The notes: generated by a model not told the origin, from the letters alone. A DNA stretch of 64,000 nucleotides from JACJVV01 sp964581515 (GCA_964581515.1 CAZOOV010000011.1:1-64000); one strand, 5' to 3'; positions 50,613 to 60,224 are shown, counted from the stretch's first letter. Numbers and translations: made by a program.

Positions 50613-51716
50613 ATGGCAATTGGCTCAAAAGAGAAGTTTGAACTAACGAAATTTGTAAAAGAATTAAAAAAGCATAGAGGCAGGCATACAGAACTGGTTA
50701 GTGTCTATGTTCCTGCAGGATATGACTTAAATAAGATAGTTTCACATCTATCTCAAGAGCAAGGAACTGCCTCAAACATCAAATCCACTTCTACAAGAAA
50801 GAATGTAGAAGACGCATTAGAACGTATGATTCAACATCTTAAACTCTTCAAACAGACACCACCACACGGCCTTGCCGCATTTTCAGGCAATGTTGCTGAA
50901 CGTGAAGGTCAAAGTGATGTCAAAGTATGGAGTATTGAACCACCAGTTGCGATGAATCAACGCTTATACAGGTGCGACAAGCTTTTTGTCGTTGAGCCAT
51001 TATATGACATGATGGAAATCAAAGAAGTATATGGCCTAGTTGTAATGGATAGAAGAGAATGTAGTGTTGCTTTTCTAAAAGGCAAGACAATAATACCATT
51101 AGCGCATGAAACATCAAATGTCCCTGGAAAAACAAGAGCAGGTGGACAGTCATCAGCAAGGTATATGAGGCTCAGAGAAGACGCAGCAAAAGATTTCTAC
51201 AAGAAGATTGCAGCTACGATAAAAGATAACTTCTTTGAAGTCAAAGATTTGAAAGGAATAATTATGGGTGGACCAGGACCTTCAAAATATGAACTCATCG
51301 ATAAGCATGACTATATTACAAACGAGCTGAAAAAGAAAATCATAGGCGTAAAAGATATCTCATATACTGACAATTTCGGTCTTCAAGAGCTTGTAGACAA
51401 AAGCGAAGACCTGTTAGCAAATGAAGCGCTTGTCGATGAGAAAAGAATAATGGCTAAATTTTTCGAACTTCTAAATAAGGATCAAGATATGGTCTCATAT
51501 GGAGAAAAACATGTCAAAGACTCACTCGAAAAAGGAGCAGTAGAGACACTTCTTCTTAGCGAATCTGTTGAGGACGATAAGATTGAAGAATTTGAAGAAC
51601 TTGCTAAAGAATATAGTACCACAGTTGAAATCATATCTACTGAGACAAGAGAAGGAAAACAATTGAAAGACATGGGTAAATTCGCAGCAATTCTAAGATA
51701 TAAGATTAATTATTAG
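50613..51716 (+). CDS. prf1: Peptide chain release factor aRF1, without the zinc minidomain
   Basis: 367 residues against about 410-425 usual for archaea. Stop-codon recognition motifs NIKS (55-58) and YRCDKLF (119-125) and the catalytic GGQ (177-179, in AGGQSSARYMR) are intact, so it should read stop codons and release peptides. In domain 3 the family normally has a zinc-binding minidomain of about 45 residues. Here LLLSESVEDDKIEEFEELAKEY goes straight to VEIISTETREGKQL and the minidomain is absent. Preceded by tRNA-Pro on the opposite strand. Confidence 0.96.
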   Translation: MAIGSKEKFELTKFVKELKKHRGRHTELVSVYVPAGYDLNKIVSHLSQEQGTASNIKSTSTRKNVEDALERMIQHLKLFKQTPPHGLAAFSGNVAEREGQSDVKVWSIEPPVAMNQRLYRCDKLFVVEPLYDMMEIKEVYGLVVMDRRECSVAFLKGKTIIPLAHETSNVPGKTRAGGQSSARYMRLREDAAKDFYKKIAATIKDNFFEVKDLKGIIMGGPGPSKYELIDKHDYITNELKKKIIGVKDISYTDNFGLQELVDKSEDLLANEALVDEKRIMAKFFELLNKDQDMVSYGEKHVKDSLEKGAVETLLLSESVEDDKIEEFEELAKEYSTTVEIISTETREGKQLKDMGKFAAILRYKINY

Positions 51717-51764
51717 AATTTAAACAATAATATCAATTAAACAAAGATAACTCAAAATAACAAC

Positions 51765-52349
51765 TCAAATAGAATCATATCTTTTACTCTTCTTAAGTCC
51801 TTTAACAAAAGCCACACCATAGTCAAGAGGCACTGCAAAAACTGCTGCAGCCATCATACCAACTACAAAAAACTTCATAAAATGATAGAACTGTTGATCC
51901 CATATTATCTTTCCAGTAATTGCTAAAGCAAATATCGTAACTATCATCATAATTGAAAAAGTAAATAACCCTCTTCTTCCTGCAATCCGAGCTGATTCAA
52001 ACTTTGAATTACCTGCAAAATAAGCAATAGCTCCAGTAAATAAGAACCATCCACCTCCTCCAATAAGAAGAATAATATATAATAAATTAAGATCTACCAG
52101 TAAAGAAAGACCTAAAAGAGTAGGACTAAGCAACCAAACAGCAAGACCAAGTATGCTGCCAAACAAAGATAATAAAAAATCCTGTACTTTGAAGAATACA
52201 AGGAAGTCTATGTTATACTTCGAAAAATAAATCTCACCTGTACTGAGATGATGTGATATATGACTACTTTTATTTTCTTGACTTTTAATCTTACCAGTAT
52301 TCTTACTCTTCTTATTTCCTTTTTTCTGTTTACTAGGTTTTTTCTTCAT
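51765..52349 (-). CDS. Hypothetical membrane protein
   Basis: 194 residues. A Lys/Ser-rich cytosolic N-terminus (about 50) precedes four to five membrane helices (LLSLFGSILGLAVWLLSP, LLYIILLIGGGGWFLFTGAIAYFAG, GLFTFSIMMIVTIFALAITG, FFVVGMMAAAVFAVPL). No family recognised. It lies 14 bp downstream of another membrane-protein gene in the same direction. Confidence 0.75.
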   Translation of the reverse strand: MKKKPSKQKKGNKKSKNTGKIKSQENKSSHISHHLSTGEIYFSKYNIDFLVFFKVQDFLLSLFGSILGLAVWLLSPTLLGLSLLVDLNLLYIILLIGGGGWFLFTGAIAYFAGNSKFESARIAGRRGLFTFSIMMIVTIFALAITGKIIWDQQFYHFMKFFVVGMMAAAVFAVPLDYGVAFVKGLKKSKRYDSI

Positions 52350-52363
52350 TTTCTACTTTCAAT

Positions 52364-52900
52364 TCACTTCTTAAGGAATGAAAATGTAACTGCACCAAAC
52401 ATACCTACTGATTGCGCAGCTAAATAATTTCTAAGTATTTCAATATTAGTCAAACTATAAGTCATTTTGTTTACTAAAATAAGCAATAATACTATAATCA
52501 TAAAGACTGAAAAATATGTAAAGAAAAATCTCATCACCAGTTTTCTAAGAAACCAAGGATCAGCAGATATTGAATCTCTGAATTCATAATTGAGTGCCAA
52601 TACCACAGCAAGTATGAAAAAAGCATGTATATAAAAAAGAAGATTAGTCTTCATGTGAGGAATATAATCCCAAAAACTAGTATTGATAAATGTTGGAAGT
52701 CCAAATACACAACAGCCTATAAGTATCTGTGAGAAATCATTAAAAGAGAAATGCTCAACTTCTTTGAAAGTTTTCTGTTGTTGTATCTTATCCTTGTTAA
52801 TATCCTTACTTATCTGTCTAAGCAACTTTTCTTCTTTTTCTCTAATCTCATCAAGCTCTTCTTTAATATCTTCTTTTTTCGAATTTTTGCTCTTTTTCAT
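52364..52900 (-). CDS. DUF2391-like membrane protein
   Basis: 178 residues. A charged coiled-coil N-terminus (KEDIKEELDEIREKEEKLLRQISKDINK) precedes four membrane helices. The pattern FNDFSQILIGCCVFGLPTFINTSFWDYI resembles DUF2391 integral membrane proteins. Paired with the 194-residue membrane protein downstream. Function unknown. Confidence 0.65.
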   Translation of the reverse strand: MKKSKNSKKEDIKEELDEIREKEEKLLRQISKDINKDKIQQQKTFKEVEHFSFNDFSQILIGCCVFGLPTFINTSFWDYIPHMKTNLLFYIHAFFILAVVLALNYEFRDSISADPWFLRKLVMRFFFTYFSVFMIIVLLLILVNKMTYSLTNIEILRNYLAAQSVGMFGAVTFSFLKK

Positions 52901-52989
52901 GTATTAACATATGAAACAAGAATGTTCTTTTTAAACTTATTTTGCTCTTATATAATAACAACAGCAAGAAATACCATTTGCAAGAATAA

Positions 52990-53913
52990 TCACATTATCT
53001 GTTTTATGTACTCAGTGGCGTAGCTTCCTTTCGGCAAGGTAAAAGATACAGTACACTTCTTCATGCCAGAATTAAGCTCATCATCTTCTAAATCACTTAC
53101 ATTCAAATCTTCAACATTAACAAAAACAGCTCTATCTCCACCTTCAAGACCCATTCCTTGTAATTTACGCAAAATAAAATCCCTTATACCAACATTTTCA
53201 TCTCCCAAAACCTTGTCAATGTACTCATTACTATCTATACCAAATCCAATCATAGGCATATTAAAATTCTTATCATTACTATCATCATCCAAATAAAGAT
53301 CAACACATTTGTTCCACAAAAAACTTTGGTAAGCATGTAAATAAAGTCTCAACAAAGATTTATCATATCTATTCAGAGTCCCAAGAGCGTCTTGCTTGCT
53401 AAGATCCAACTGATTAATCTCATTAATCAATTCTACAGCTACTGCATAATCACCCTTAATTATACTTCTGCCAATATCAACATTCTTATTAGAAAATCTT
53501 TGCTCACCAAAATAATTAACCATCCTTTCAATTTTTTTAATATCCCCAGCAAGGTTCTCATCAATATTTCTAATTACAATCTTAAATTTATTACCCTTTA
53601 GACATCCTGGAAATAATCTCTCACTACGAAAACCAACTAAGTTTAATTTAATATTATCAAAATCATATTCTTCATCCAACTCCCTGCCACCTAAAATAGA
53701 AACAAACTGTACTGTAATAGCATTCTTATCCTTTAGACCAGCGTAACCAATCTCCCTAACATTTAGCTTAGCAGAAATTAATCTAACTGCGTCTATCGTA
53801 CTATAGCCCTTCTTCCAGAGCTTATATACATGATATTTACCTGATTCTGCCAGAGGATAATCTATTACCTCCTCAACAAGGAAATCATCAGGTTTTTGCT
53901 TAAGCTTATACAT
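52990..53913 (-). CDS. truD: tRNA pseudouridine(13) synthase TruD
   Basis: 307 residues from the ATG at 53913. A TATA-like ATATTTAAAT about 27 bp upstream favours this start over one 93 bp further up. KQKPDDFLVEEVIDYPL and GYAGLKDKNAITVQFVS, with catalytic Asp62, are the TruD signature. EQRFSNKNVDIGRSIIKGDY follows. It is shorter than many TruDs (about 350-420) but has the core and a C-terminal GDRAVFVNVEDLNVS segment. Modifies tRNA U13. Confidence 0.93.
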   Translation of the reverse strand: MYKLKQKPDDFLVEEVIDYPLAESGKYHVYKLWKKGYSTIDAVRLISAKLNVREIGYAGLKDKNAITVQFVSILGGRELDEEYDFDNIKLNLVGFRSERLFPGCLKGNKFKIVIRNIDENLAGDIKKIERMVNYFGEQRFSNKNVDIGRSIIKGDYAVAVELINEINQLDLSKQDALGTLNRYDKSLLRLYLHAYQSFLWNKCVDLYLDDDSNDKNFNMPMIGFGIDSNEYIDKVLGDENVGIRDFILRKLQGMGLEGGDRAVFVNVEDLNVSDLEDDELNSGMKKCTVSFTLPKGSYATEYIKQIM

Positions 53914-54028
53914 AATAACCAGGATATTAAGTCCATTTAAATATCTTAGCCCAGCACCCATAGTCACTGGACATTCATCAGTAGGGTATTTAAACAAATT
54001 GAACAATCTATATTACATAACACATAAT

Positions 54029-54084
54029 CTTGGCTAATGAAAACCAAGGTTATTATTTAAATTAAAAGCAGGAGAAATTCCTGC
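54029..54084 (+). promoter_or_regulatory. Promoter and 5' hairpins of the isolated small ORF
   Basis: CTTGG-CTAATGAAAA-CCAAG (54029-54048), a TATA-like TTATTTAAATT and the perfect hairpin GCAGGA-GAAAT-TCCTGC (54068-54084) precede the small ORF at 54132. The second hairpin would be close to the 5' end of a transcript started from this TATA box. Confidence 0.45.
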
Positions 54085-54131
54085 AATTATACTCACTACC
54101 TAACCCAGATCAACCAAAAAAAACAAAAGAG

Positions 54132-54260
54132 GTGATCAAGATTTACGCAACAGACACTAAAACGATAAAGGACTTATTTTACAAACAAATGGCAGAATTA
54201 ACAAGAAGGACAAATTCATTTGATTATCAATTTTCAGATCAATGGACCCCTAAATATTAG
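54132..54260 (+). CDS. Isolated small ORF (42 residues), possible non-ATG start
   Basis: GTG at 54132 opens IKIYATDTKTIKDLFYKQM and then AELTRRTNSFDYQFSDQW, ending in TPKY and a TAG. The sequence AAGAGGTGATC just before it is a perfect Shine-Dalgarno. The true start could be the ATT at 54141, which is rare but better spaced, or the ATG at 54189. The ORF is flanked by hairpins and a terminator-like stem with T-run at 54288, so it is a self-contained transcript. No family recognised. Confidence 0.5.
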   Translation: MIKIYATDTKTIKDLFYKQMAELTRRTNSFDYQFSDQWTPKY

Positions 54261-54287
54261 CGCTATTTCTCATACCACACACCTCTG

Positions 54288-54325
54288 CCACCTCTCCCGG
54301 GGTGGTCTTTTATTTTTTTTATTTC
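54288..54325 (+). terminator. Stem plus T-run downstream of the small ORF
   Basis: CCACC-TCTCCCGG-GGTGG followed by TCTTTTATTTTTTTTATTT. A strong intrinsic-type terminator closing the transcript that contains the 42-codon ORF. Confidence 0.65.
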
Positions 54326-54445
54326 TAGTTTTATATAAACTATATAGCAACGTTAAAAAAGCCCAAAATATTCTCAATAATACTTATTATTACCTCAATA
54401 TAGTCTATAATAAGTTTTATAAATAAATCCACATTTGCTGATACC

Positions 54446-55018
54446 ATGTTAAACTACAGTAAAGCTGAATTTGAACTGAGAACAGACGCAATCTTAAACA
54501 AGATAGTAGAAGGTGGTATCTTTATCCATCCGACAGATACTATCTATGGATTAAGCTGTGATGCAACAAACTCTGACGCTGTCAAAAAAGTAAGAGAAAT
54601 GAAAGACAGATACGAAAGACCATTCAGTATTATAGTTCCATCAAAAACATGGATAAGAGAAAACTGTGAAGTAGATGAAAGTGTAATAAAATGGCTTAAG
54701 AAATTACCAGGCCCATACACATTAATATTAAAATTAAAGAATAAAAAAGCTATTGCTCCTGAAGTCAATGCAGGCATGGATACAATAGGAGTAAGAATTC
54801 CTGATCATTGGTTCCATAAAGCATGTGAACTGCTAGGAAAACCTATAGTGAGTACATCAGCAAACCAAGTAGGTAGCAACTTCATGACATCTGTTGAAGA
54901 TCTTAATGTTAACATAAAAGCAAAAACTGATTTCATAATTTATGAAGGAGAAAAACAAGGAAAACCTTCTACATTAATCAACTTGACTGAAAAGAAAGAA
55001 TCAATCAAGGAGAGATAA
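54446..55018 (+). CDS. L-threonylcarbamoyladenylate synthase (Sua5/YrdC domain)
   Basis: 190 residues. YrdC domain with FIHPTDTIYGLSCDATNS, MKDRYERPFSIIVPSK, LPGPYTLILKLKN, GVRIPDHWFHKACELLGKPIVSTSANQVG. It makes threonylcarbamoyl-AMP from Thr, bicarbonate and ATP for KEOPS, which makes t6A. No C-terminal Sua5 domain, so this is the short TsaC-type form. TATA-like GTTTTATAAATA lies about 28 bp upstream of the ATG. Confidence 0.95.
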   Translation: MLNYSKAEFELRTDAILNKIVEGGIFIHPTDTIYGLSCDATNSDAVKKVREMKDRYERPFSIIVPSKTWIRENCEVDESVIKWLKKLPGPYTLILKLKNKKAIAPEVNAGMDTIGVRIPDHWFHKACELLGKPIVSTSANQVGSNFMTSVEDLNVNIKAKTDFIIYEGEKQGKPSTLINLTEKKESIKER

Positions 55019-55026
55019 TTCTTAAA

Positions 55027-55629
55027 ATGAAGATTCTTGCTGCTGGCGATATACATGGAGATTCTCGTCTATCTGAGAAACTTGCTGAAAAAGCAAAAAA
55101 AGAGAATGTTGATTTAGTGATTCTTTGTGGTGATTTAACTTATGCTGATCAGTCAACTAAGAACATAATAGGTCCTTTTGTAAAAGCACATAAGAAAGTT
55201 CTTCTAATTCCTGGAAATCATGAGACCGTTGCCACAGCAGATTTTCTTGCTGAAGTATATGGTGTAAAGAATATACATGGTTATTCTGTCAAATATAAAG
55301 ATATAGGGATATTTGGTTGTGGAGGAGCAAATATTGGTGTTCATCAACTTCCTGAAGATGAAATTTTTGATCTTATGAAAAAAGGCAATGATAAAGTAGA
55401 TTATCTAAAAAAGAAAATAATGGTAAGCCATGTTCATCCATCTGACAGCATGATGGAGAAATTCACAGATATCTTTCCAGGAAGCACAGGCGTCACTAAA
55501 GCAATCAAAGACTTAAAACCAGATATACTTCTTTGCAGTCATGTCCATGAAGCTGAAGGAATCGAAGAAAAGATTGGAAAAACAAGAGTAATCAACGTCG
55601 GAAAAGCAGGAAAAATCATAGATATTTGA
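55027..55629 (+). CDS. Calcineurin-like metallophosphoesterase
   Basis: 200 residues. Metal and catalytic motifs are complete: AAGDIHGD, LCGDLTYAD, IPGNHET, SHVHPSD and CSHVHEAEG (LLCSHVHEA). Resembles archaeal YfcE/MJ0936-type phosphodiesterases. It follows the Sua5 gene by 8 bp, so probably co-transcribed. Substrate unknown. Confidence 0.92.
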   Translation: MKILAAGDIHGDSRLSEKLAEKAKKENVDLVILCGDLTYADQSTKNIIGPFVKAHKKVLLIPGNHETVATADFLAEVYGVKNIHGYSVKYKDIGIFGCGGANIGVHQLPEDEIFDLMKKGNDKVDYLKKKIMVSHVHPSDSMMEKFTDIFPGSTGVTKAIKDLKPDILLCSHVHEAEGIEEKIGKTRVINVGKAGKIIDI

Positions 55630-55696
55630 ATTCTCCAGTAAATATTATGCTTCTTAAGGACAAGTTTTATATATCCTAATTTTTTGAATAGATATC

Positions 55697-56863
55697 ATGA
55701 TAAAATTAGATATTAAATTTTCAAACATAAAAAAGACACAACCTAAACTTAATACAGATCTTCCTCTATTTGCTCAATATACACCTGACTTCAAAAGTAT
55801 AGATAAGCTTGCAAAAAAATATAAGTCAAAAAAGAACATAATTGTCATTGGAAATGGTGGCAGTATAACATCATTCCATTATTTCTTCACTGCCTTAAGG
55901 ACAAATAAAAATATATTCATTGTATCGACAATGGAACCAGATGAATTATCTGACATAAAAAAGAAATGCAACAAAAAAGACACAATTATAATTGCAGTCT
56001 CAAAATCAGGAAACACTGTTGGCGTAATAGAATCATTACTTTACTTTATAGATTTTCCATCAGTAATAATAATAACCGAAAACAAGAAATCAGCAATAAA
56101 GCAGATTCAAGAAAAGAGAAATTATGATTATATCGAACATCCACCAATTGGTGGTCGCTATTCAGGTTTTACACCTTCAGGACTACTCCCAGCAGCAATT
56201 GCAGGATTAGATGTACGAGGCATATGGAAAGGTGCCTCAAAAGCCTATAAAAGTTATAATCCAAAAGCAAAAAATAATCTTGCTCTCAAACTTGCATCAG
56301 TATTTTATGAATTAGACAAGAAGAAATACAATGAAATATTCATGCCCATATATTCCTCAAGATTAATTGGATCAATAAATATAATTACACAGTTAATCCA
56401 TGAATCTGTCGGAAAGAACAGAAAAGGACAAACACTGCTTGCAACGTACGCTCCTGAAAGCCAACATCATACAAATCAAAGGTTTTTTGGAGGGAAAAAG
56501 AATATGATTGGATGTTTCATAGTCGTCGATGAATTCAAGAATAAATATGATAGAGTTGAAGTATTAAAAGAATTAAAAGATGTTGACTTAAGAGACGGAA
56601 AACTCTCTGATATTGACAATAATTATTACAGCCAAGCTCTGCAATATGAATATCTTGGCACTAAAGAAGATGCAAAGAACAACAAAATACCAAACATAAC
56701 TATTCACATCAAAAAGATCACACCAGAAAGTGTCGGTGAATATCTAGCATTTTGGCATTATGTCACAGTTTATAATTGTGTTCTTAACGGCGTAGATCCA
56801 TTCAATCAACCACAAGTAGAATCTAGCAAAGCAATCAGCTTCAAGCTAAGAAAGAATAAATAA
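55697..56863 (+). CDS. Glucose-6-phosphate isomerase (SIS-domain PGI), short form
   Basis: 388 residues. SIS domains with IVIGNGGSITSFHYFF, IIAVSKSGNTVGVIESLL, ESVGKNRKGQTLLATYAPESQHHTNQRFFGG, and the C-terminal PGI signature GVDPFNQPQVESSKAISF. The enzyme interconverts glucose-6-phosphate and fructose-6-phosphate. It is shorter than bacterial PGI (about 450-550). A TATA box (GTTTTATATA) lies about 28 bp upstream. Confidence 0.92.
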   Translation: MIKLDIKFSNIKKTQPKLNTDLPLFAQYTPDFKSIDKLAKKYKSKKNIIVIGNGGSITSFHYFFTALRTNKNIFIVSTMEPDELSDIKKKCNKKDTIIIAVSKSGNTVGVIESLLYFIDFPSVIIITENKKSAIKQIQEKRNYDYIEHPPIGGRYSGFTPSGLLPAAIAGLDVRGIWKGASKAYKSYNPKAKNNLALKLASVFYELDKKKYNEIFMPIYSSRLIGSINIITQLIHESVGKNRKGQTLLATYAPESQHHTNQRFFGGKKNMIGCFIVVDEFKNKYDRVEVLKELKDVDLRDGKLSDIDNNYYSQALQYEYLGTKEDAKNNKIPNITIHIKKITPESVGEYLAFWHYVTVYNCVLNGVDPFNQPQVESSKAISFKLRKNK

Positions 56864-56896
56864 GAAAACTAAAATTTATTAATTAATTTATATTTT

Positions 56897-57172
56897 CTAA
56901 TCAGTTCTAACAGCAGATAAAGTGTACACTTTTCCTTCAGAATGAATGTTATATCGCTCATTAAATGATCTTGATCTGCCTTGTTGTGAGAAATATCTTC
57001 GTAAAACAGGTTTATGATCACTAAAGACAAAATACTCATCTGTAATCTCTTTTAATGTTCCCTCAGCTATTGGCTCTCTTACAGGATTATCTCCCACACA
57101 GCCATGCTCATCTTCCAAATCACATAACAAACATATCGATACTTCCTTTCCAGATAAATGTTCAAAAACCAT
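56897..57172 (-). CDS. Small hypothetical protein with a Cys cluster
   Basis: 91 residues. Three Cys sit close together (ICLLCDLEDEHGC), followed by an alpha/beta segment and a basic RRYFSQQGRSRSFNERYN. It may bind one metal ion but lacks a full four-Cys set. No family recognised. Preceded by an AT-rich promoter region. Confidence 0.65.
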   Translation of the reverse strand: MVFEHLSGKEVSICLLCDLEDEHGCVGDNPVREPIAEGTLKEITDEYFVFSDHKPVLRRYFSQQGRSRSFNERYNIHSEGKVYTLSAVRTD

Positions 57173-57259
57173 TTTATTAATAATAATACATTGTTATAAA
57201 TAAGTTTATTCAATATACAATATATTCAACACTATTTGAATGAATAATTAAAAAAAGAA

Positions 57260-59290
57260 TTAAATAAACAGAACAACAAACACTAAACTTACTATACTCA
57301 TCAATTTAATCAAGATATTTAGACTTGGTCCAGATGTATCTTTGAAAGGATCACCCACTGTATCGCCAACAACTGAAGCCTTATGCGCTTCACTGCCTTT
57401 TCCACCATAATGTCCTGATTCAATATACTTCTTAGCATTATCCCATGCTCCACCTGAGTTAGCCATAGAGATTGCAAATAAGATACCGGTGAGTAATGCT
57501 CCTGCAAGTAGTCCACCAAGTGCTTCTGCACCAAGTAATACCCCAACCAATATTGGAGACGCAATTGCAATAACACCAGGTAGTATCATCCCTACAAGAG
57601 AAGATTTAGTAGCAATATCAACACATGCCACATAATCAGGCTTTGCCTTACCGCTCATAAGTCCTTTTTTCTTCTTGAATTGTTCTCTTACATTATCAAC
57701 AATTATGCATGCAGCTTTGCCAACAGCACTCATTGTAAGAGCTGAGAACACAAAAGTAAGTACTCCTCCTAAGAATAATCCAATAATTACTTCTGGTTTT
57801 GCAATATTTATTTCAGTAATTCCTGCAGCAACCATATAAGCTGAGAATAATGCTAAAGTTGTCAAAGCAGCGCTTCCTATAGCAAATCCTTTACCGATAG
57901 CAGCAGTTGTATTTCCTGCTTCATCAAGTTCATCTGTTATCTTGCGTACTTTATTTGGTAATTTACTCATCTCAGCTATACCACCAGCATTATCAGCAAC
58001 AGGACCATAAGCATCTGTAGATAAACTATATCCTAATGTAGATAACATTCCTACTGCTGCTAGAGCAATACCATAAAGTCCAGAAAAATGATATGATATA
58101 AATATAGCTAAACAGATAAGAATAATTGGTATTAATGTACTTATATAACCTAAAGCTAAACCATTGATAACTACTGGTCCTGCACCTCTCTGAGCGCTTT
58201 CTGATAACGATTGAGTTGGCTTATGATCTGCTGATGTGAAATAACCTGTAATTGCTCCAATACCTGTACCTGCAAGAAGACCAGCAATTATTGCAATAAA
58301 TATACTAAATGCTTCTGAGAAAGAATCAATTAAAGTTACTGTAGTAAAGAAAGATAAAAGTATGACAATTACAGCACTGATGACAAGTCCATTCTTAAGT
58401 ATATGTTCAGGATGTGCAATTTTCTTTCTTGTTTTTACAAAATATGCTGCAGCAACTGAAGCTACTATCCCTGATGCAGCAATCGCAAGAGGAAGAAGAA
58501 CACCAGTAAGTCCAAATCCGATTATACCTATTGTCATAGCAGCAATTATACTTCCAACATAACTTTCAAATAAATCAGCTCCCATGCCAGCAACATCACC
58601 AACATTATCACCTACATTATCAGCAATTACTGCAGGATTTCTTGGATCATCTTCAGGAATTCCTTTCTCTACTTTACCGACAAGATCCGCACCAACATCA
58701 GCAGCTTTTGTATAAATTCCACCGCCAACTCTTGCAAATAATGCAATAGTTGAAGCACCAAGACCAAATCCAGATATTACTTTAACAATAAATACCCACT
58801 CAAATCCAAATACCATGTTAAACACAACTGACAACACTGTAAGACCGAGTAATCCTAATGAAACAACACTAAGTCCCATTATTGTACCTGATGAAAAAGC
58901 GACATCAAGAGCATTATGCATACTTTTTTTTGCAGCTTCAGTTGTCCTGACATTTGAATTTGTTGCTGTTCGCATACCTATAACTCCTGCAAGAACAGAA
59001 CACATCGAACCAAAAACAAATGCTATTGCAATTGCAAGTCCTTCATTCAAAAGATATGTATTCTTATCATCAAGTGTAAATACTATAAGTACAGTAAGAA
59101 GAATTATGACAATTGAAAGTATTTTATATTCTCTTTTTAGAAAAGTTATTGCACCATCACGTATTGCAGAGGATATTTCCTGCATTTTCTTACTTCCTGC
59201 AGGTTTTTTCATAATCTCATAAAATAAATGAGCGGCAGTTAGTAATGCAACTATGCTTATTACAATAATGATAAACATTACATCTAACAT
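57260..59290 (-). CDS. hppA: Membrane-bound pyrophosphatase, K+-dependent type
   Basis: 676 residues from the ATG at 59290, chosen for the Shine-Dalgarno GAGGGTG. About 16 membrane helices. Substrate-site motifs: DVGADLVGKVEKGIPEDDPRNPAVIADNVGDNVGD, GYSLSTDAYGPVADNAGG and NSGGAWDNAKKYIE. The segment GNTTAAIGKGFAIGSAALT has Ala where K+-independent enzymes have Lys, so this is the K+-dependent class; H+ versus Na+ pumping is not decided. It would recover energy from PPi made by PPDK running towards PEP and by biosynthesis. Confidence 0.96.
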   Translation of the reverse strand: MLDVMFIIIVISIVALLTAAHLFYEIMKKPAGSKKMQEISSAIRDGAITFLKREYKILSIVIILLTVLIVFTLDDKNTYLLNEGLAIAIAFVFGSMCSVLAGVIGMRTATNSNVRTTEAAKKSMHNALDVAFSSGTIMGLSVVSLGLLGLTVLSVVFNMVFGFEWVFIVKVISGFGLGASTIALFARVGGGIYTKAADVGADLVGKVEKGIPEDDPRNPAVIADNVGDNVGDVAGMGADLFESYVGSIIAAMTIGIIGFGLTGVLLPLAIAASGIVASVAAAYFVKTRKKIAHPEHILKNGLVISAVIVILLSFFTTVTLIDSFSEAFSIFIAIIAGLLAGTGIGAITGYFTSADHKPTQSLSESAQRGAGPVVINGLALGYISTLIPIILICLAIFISYHFSGLYGIALAAVGMLSTLGYSLSTDAYGPVADNAGGIAEMSKLPNKVRKITDELDEAGNTTAAIGKGFAIGSAALTTLALFSAYMVAAGITEINIAKPEVIIGLFLGGVLTFVFSALTMSAVGKAACIIVDNVREQFKKKKGLMSGKAKPDYVACVDIATKSSLVGMILPGVIAIASPILVGVLLGAEALGGLLAGALLTGILFAISMANSGGAWDNAKKYIESGHYGGKGSEAHKASVVGDTVGDPFKDTSGPSLNILIKLMSIVSLVFVVLFI

Positions 59291-59534
59291 ATATTTAAAC
59301 ACCCTCTATTTAACTATAATTTAGCTATTAAACTCCCCCTATGAGCTATAAATAGCTTATATTACCAATATATTGCTATTTCTCCAGAAATACTTTATTA
59401 ATATTTAGTACTACTTTCAGATTACATACTGTATTAAACCCAACCTAATAAATATTAAATAAAAATCCAATAATAAAAATTAAATAATAAAAATCTAATA
59501 AAAACCCATAAATAATCATTAATCTTAATCAAAA
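59291..59534. promoter_or_regulatory. Promoter region of the pyrophosphatase gene
   Basis: The region has AGCTATAAATAGCT (about 59343-59356), a perfect palindrome containing TATA, and AATATATTG. The rest is AT-rich with no open frame of note. Confidence 0.45.
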
Positions 59535-60224
59535 TTATCCAACATATGTCTTCTGTGCTTTTGCTGTAGAAAAAGAAAGTTCTCCAAATTCACAAGTCTT
59601 ACATGTGCCGTCAAGTGAAACCCAATCTTCACCTCTATATTCTTTATATTTAGAAGAAGCTTCAGGAAGATAAGCCTCAATGTATACATGTCCTGGAACA
59701 AATACGAGTCTTGTTTTTACACCAATGCTTCCAAGAAGTGAAGCAAGAAGTATAGAAGCATCATCACAATCTCCTCCTTGATTATTAAGGCTCTCAATAG
59801 GTCCTTTTACATATTCAAAAAAAGAAGGATCACGTACATAATCAAAATTATCTCTTACAAATAGAAATATTGCTTTAGACTGACAAATAATATACTCCTC
59901 AGAATAATCACATGCCATTGAAGAAATCTTATCTGCTACTGCTTTTACTTCTGGATTTCTAGAGTCAATATACAACAAAAATTCATCAGGTGAATTCACA
60001 GTCTTCTCACTGACATTAATATCAACACCGTTAAATACTTCATCAATCTCAGGGATATAGTTTGGTCTTGGATCTGCCTTAATATAATAATAAGGTATCA
60101 TCCAAAGTAAGATTATCAGAACAAGGAATATTCCAAGAATTATTTTTATTGGTCCAGAAATCTTCTTGATCTCTTTCTCATCTTCTATTACTTCTTTAAG
60201 TATTTCAAGATCTTCTTTTTCCAA
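59535..60224 (-). CDS. Membrane-anchored transglutaminase-like cysteine protease fold protein
   Basis: 229 residues. One transmembrane helix (IKIILGIFLVLIILLWMIPYYY, about 26-47) after an acidic cytosolic N-terminus. The extracellular domain has the transglutaminase triad: Cys153 in GGDCDDASILLASLL, His179 in VPGHVYIEA, and Asp205 in WVSLDGTC. Could process peptides or the cell envelope. It overlaps the prenyl synthase gene by 20 bp. Confidence 0.87.
   Translation of the reverse strand: MEKEDLEILKEVIEDEKEIKKISGPIKIILGIFLVLIILLWMIPYYYIKADPRPNYIPEIDEVFNGVDINVSEKTVNSPDEFLLYIDSRNPEVKAVADKISSMACDYSEEYIICQSKAIFLFVRDNFDYVRDPSFFEYVKGPIESLNNQGGDCDDASILLASLLGSIGVKTRLVFVPGHVYIEAYLPEASSKYKEYRGEDWVSLDGTCKTCEFGELSFSTAKAQKTYVG

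Noticed and set aside
54220..54426. 68-residue ORF overlapping the terminator
   Set aside because: It runs through the hairpin terminator and T-run and has no ribosome-binding site.
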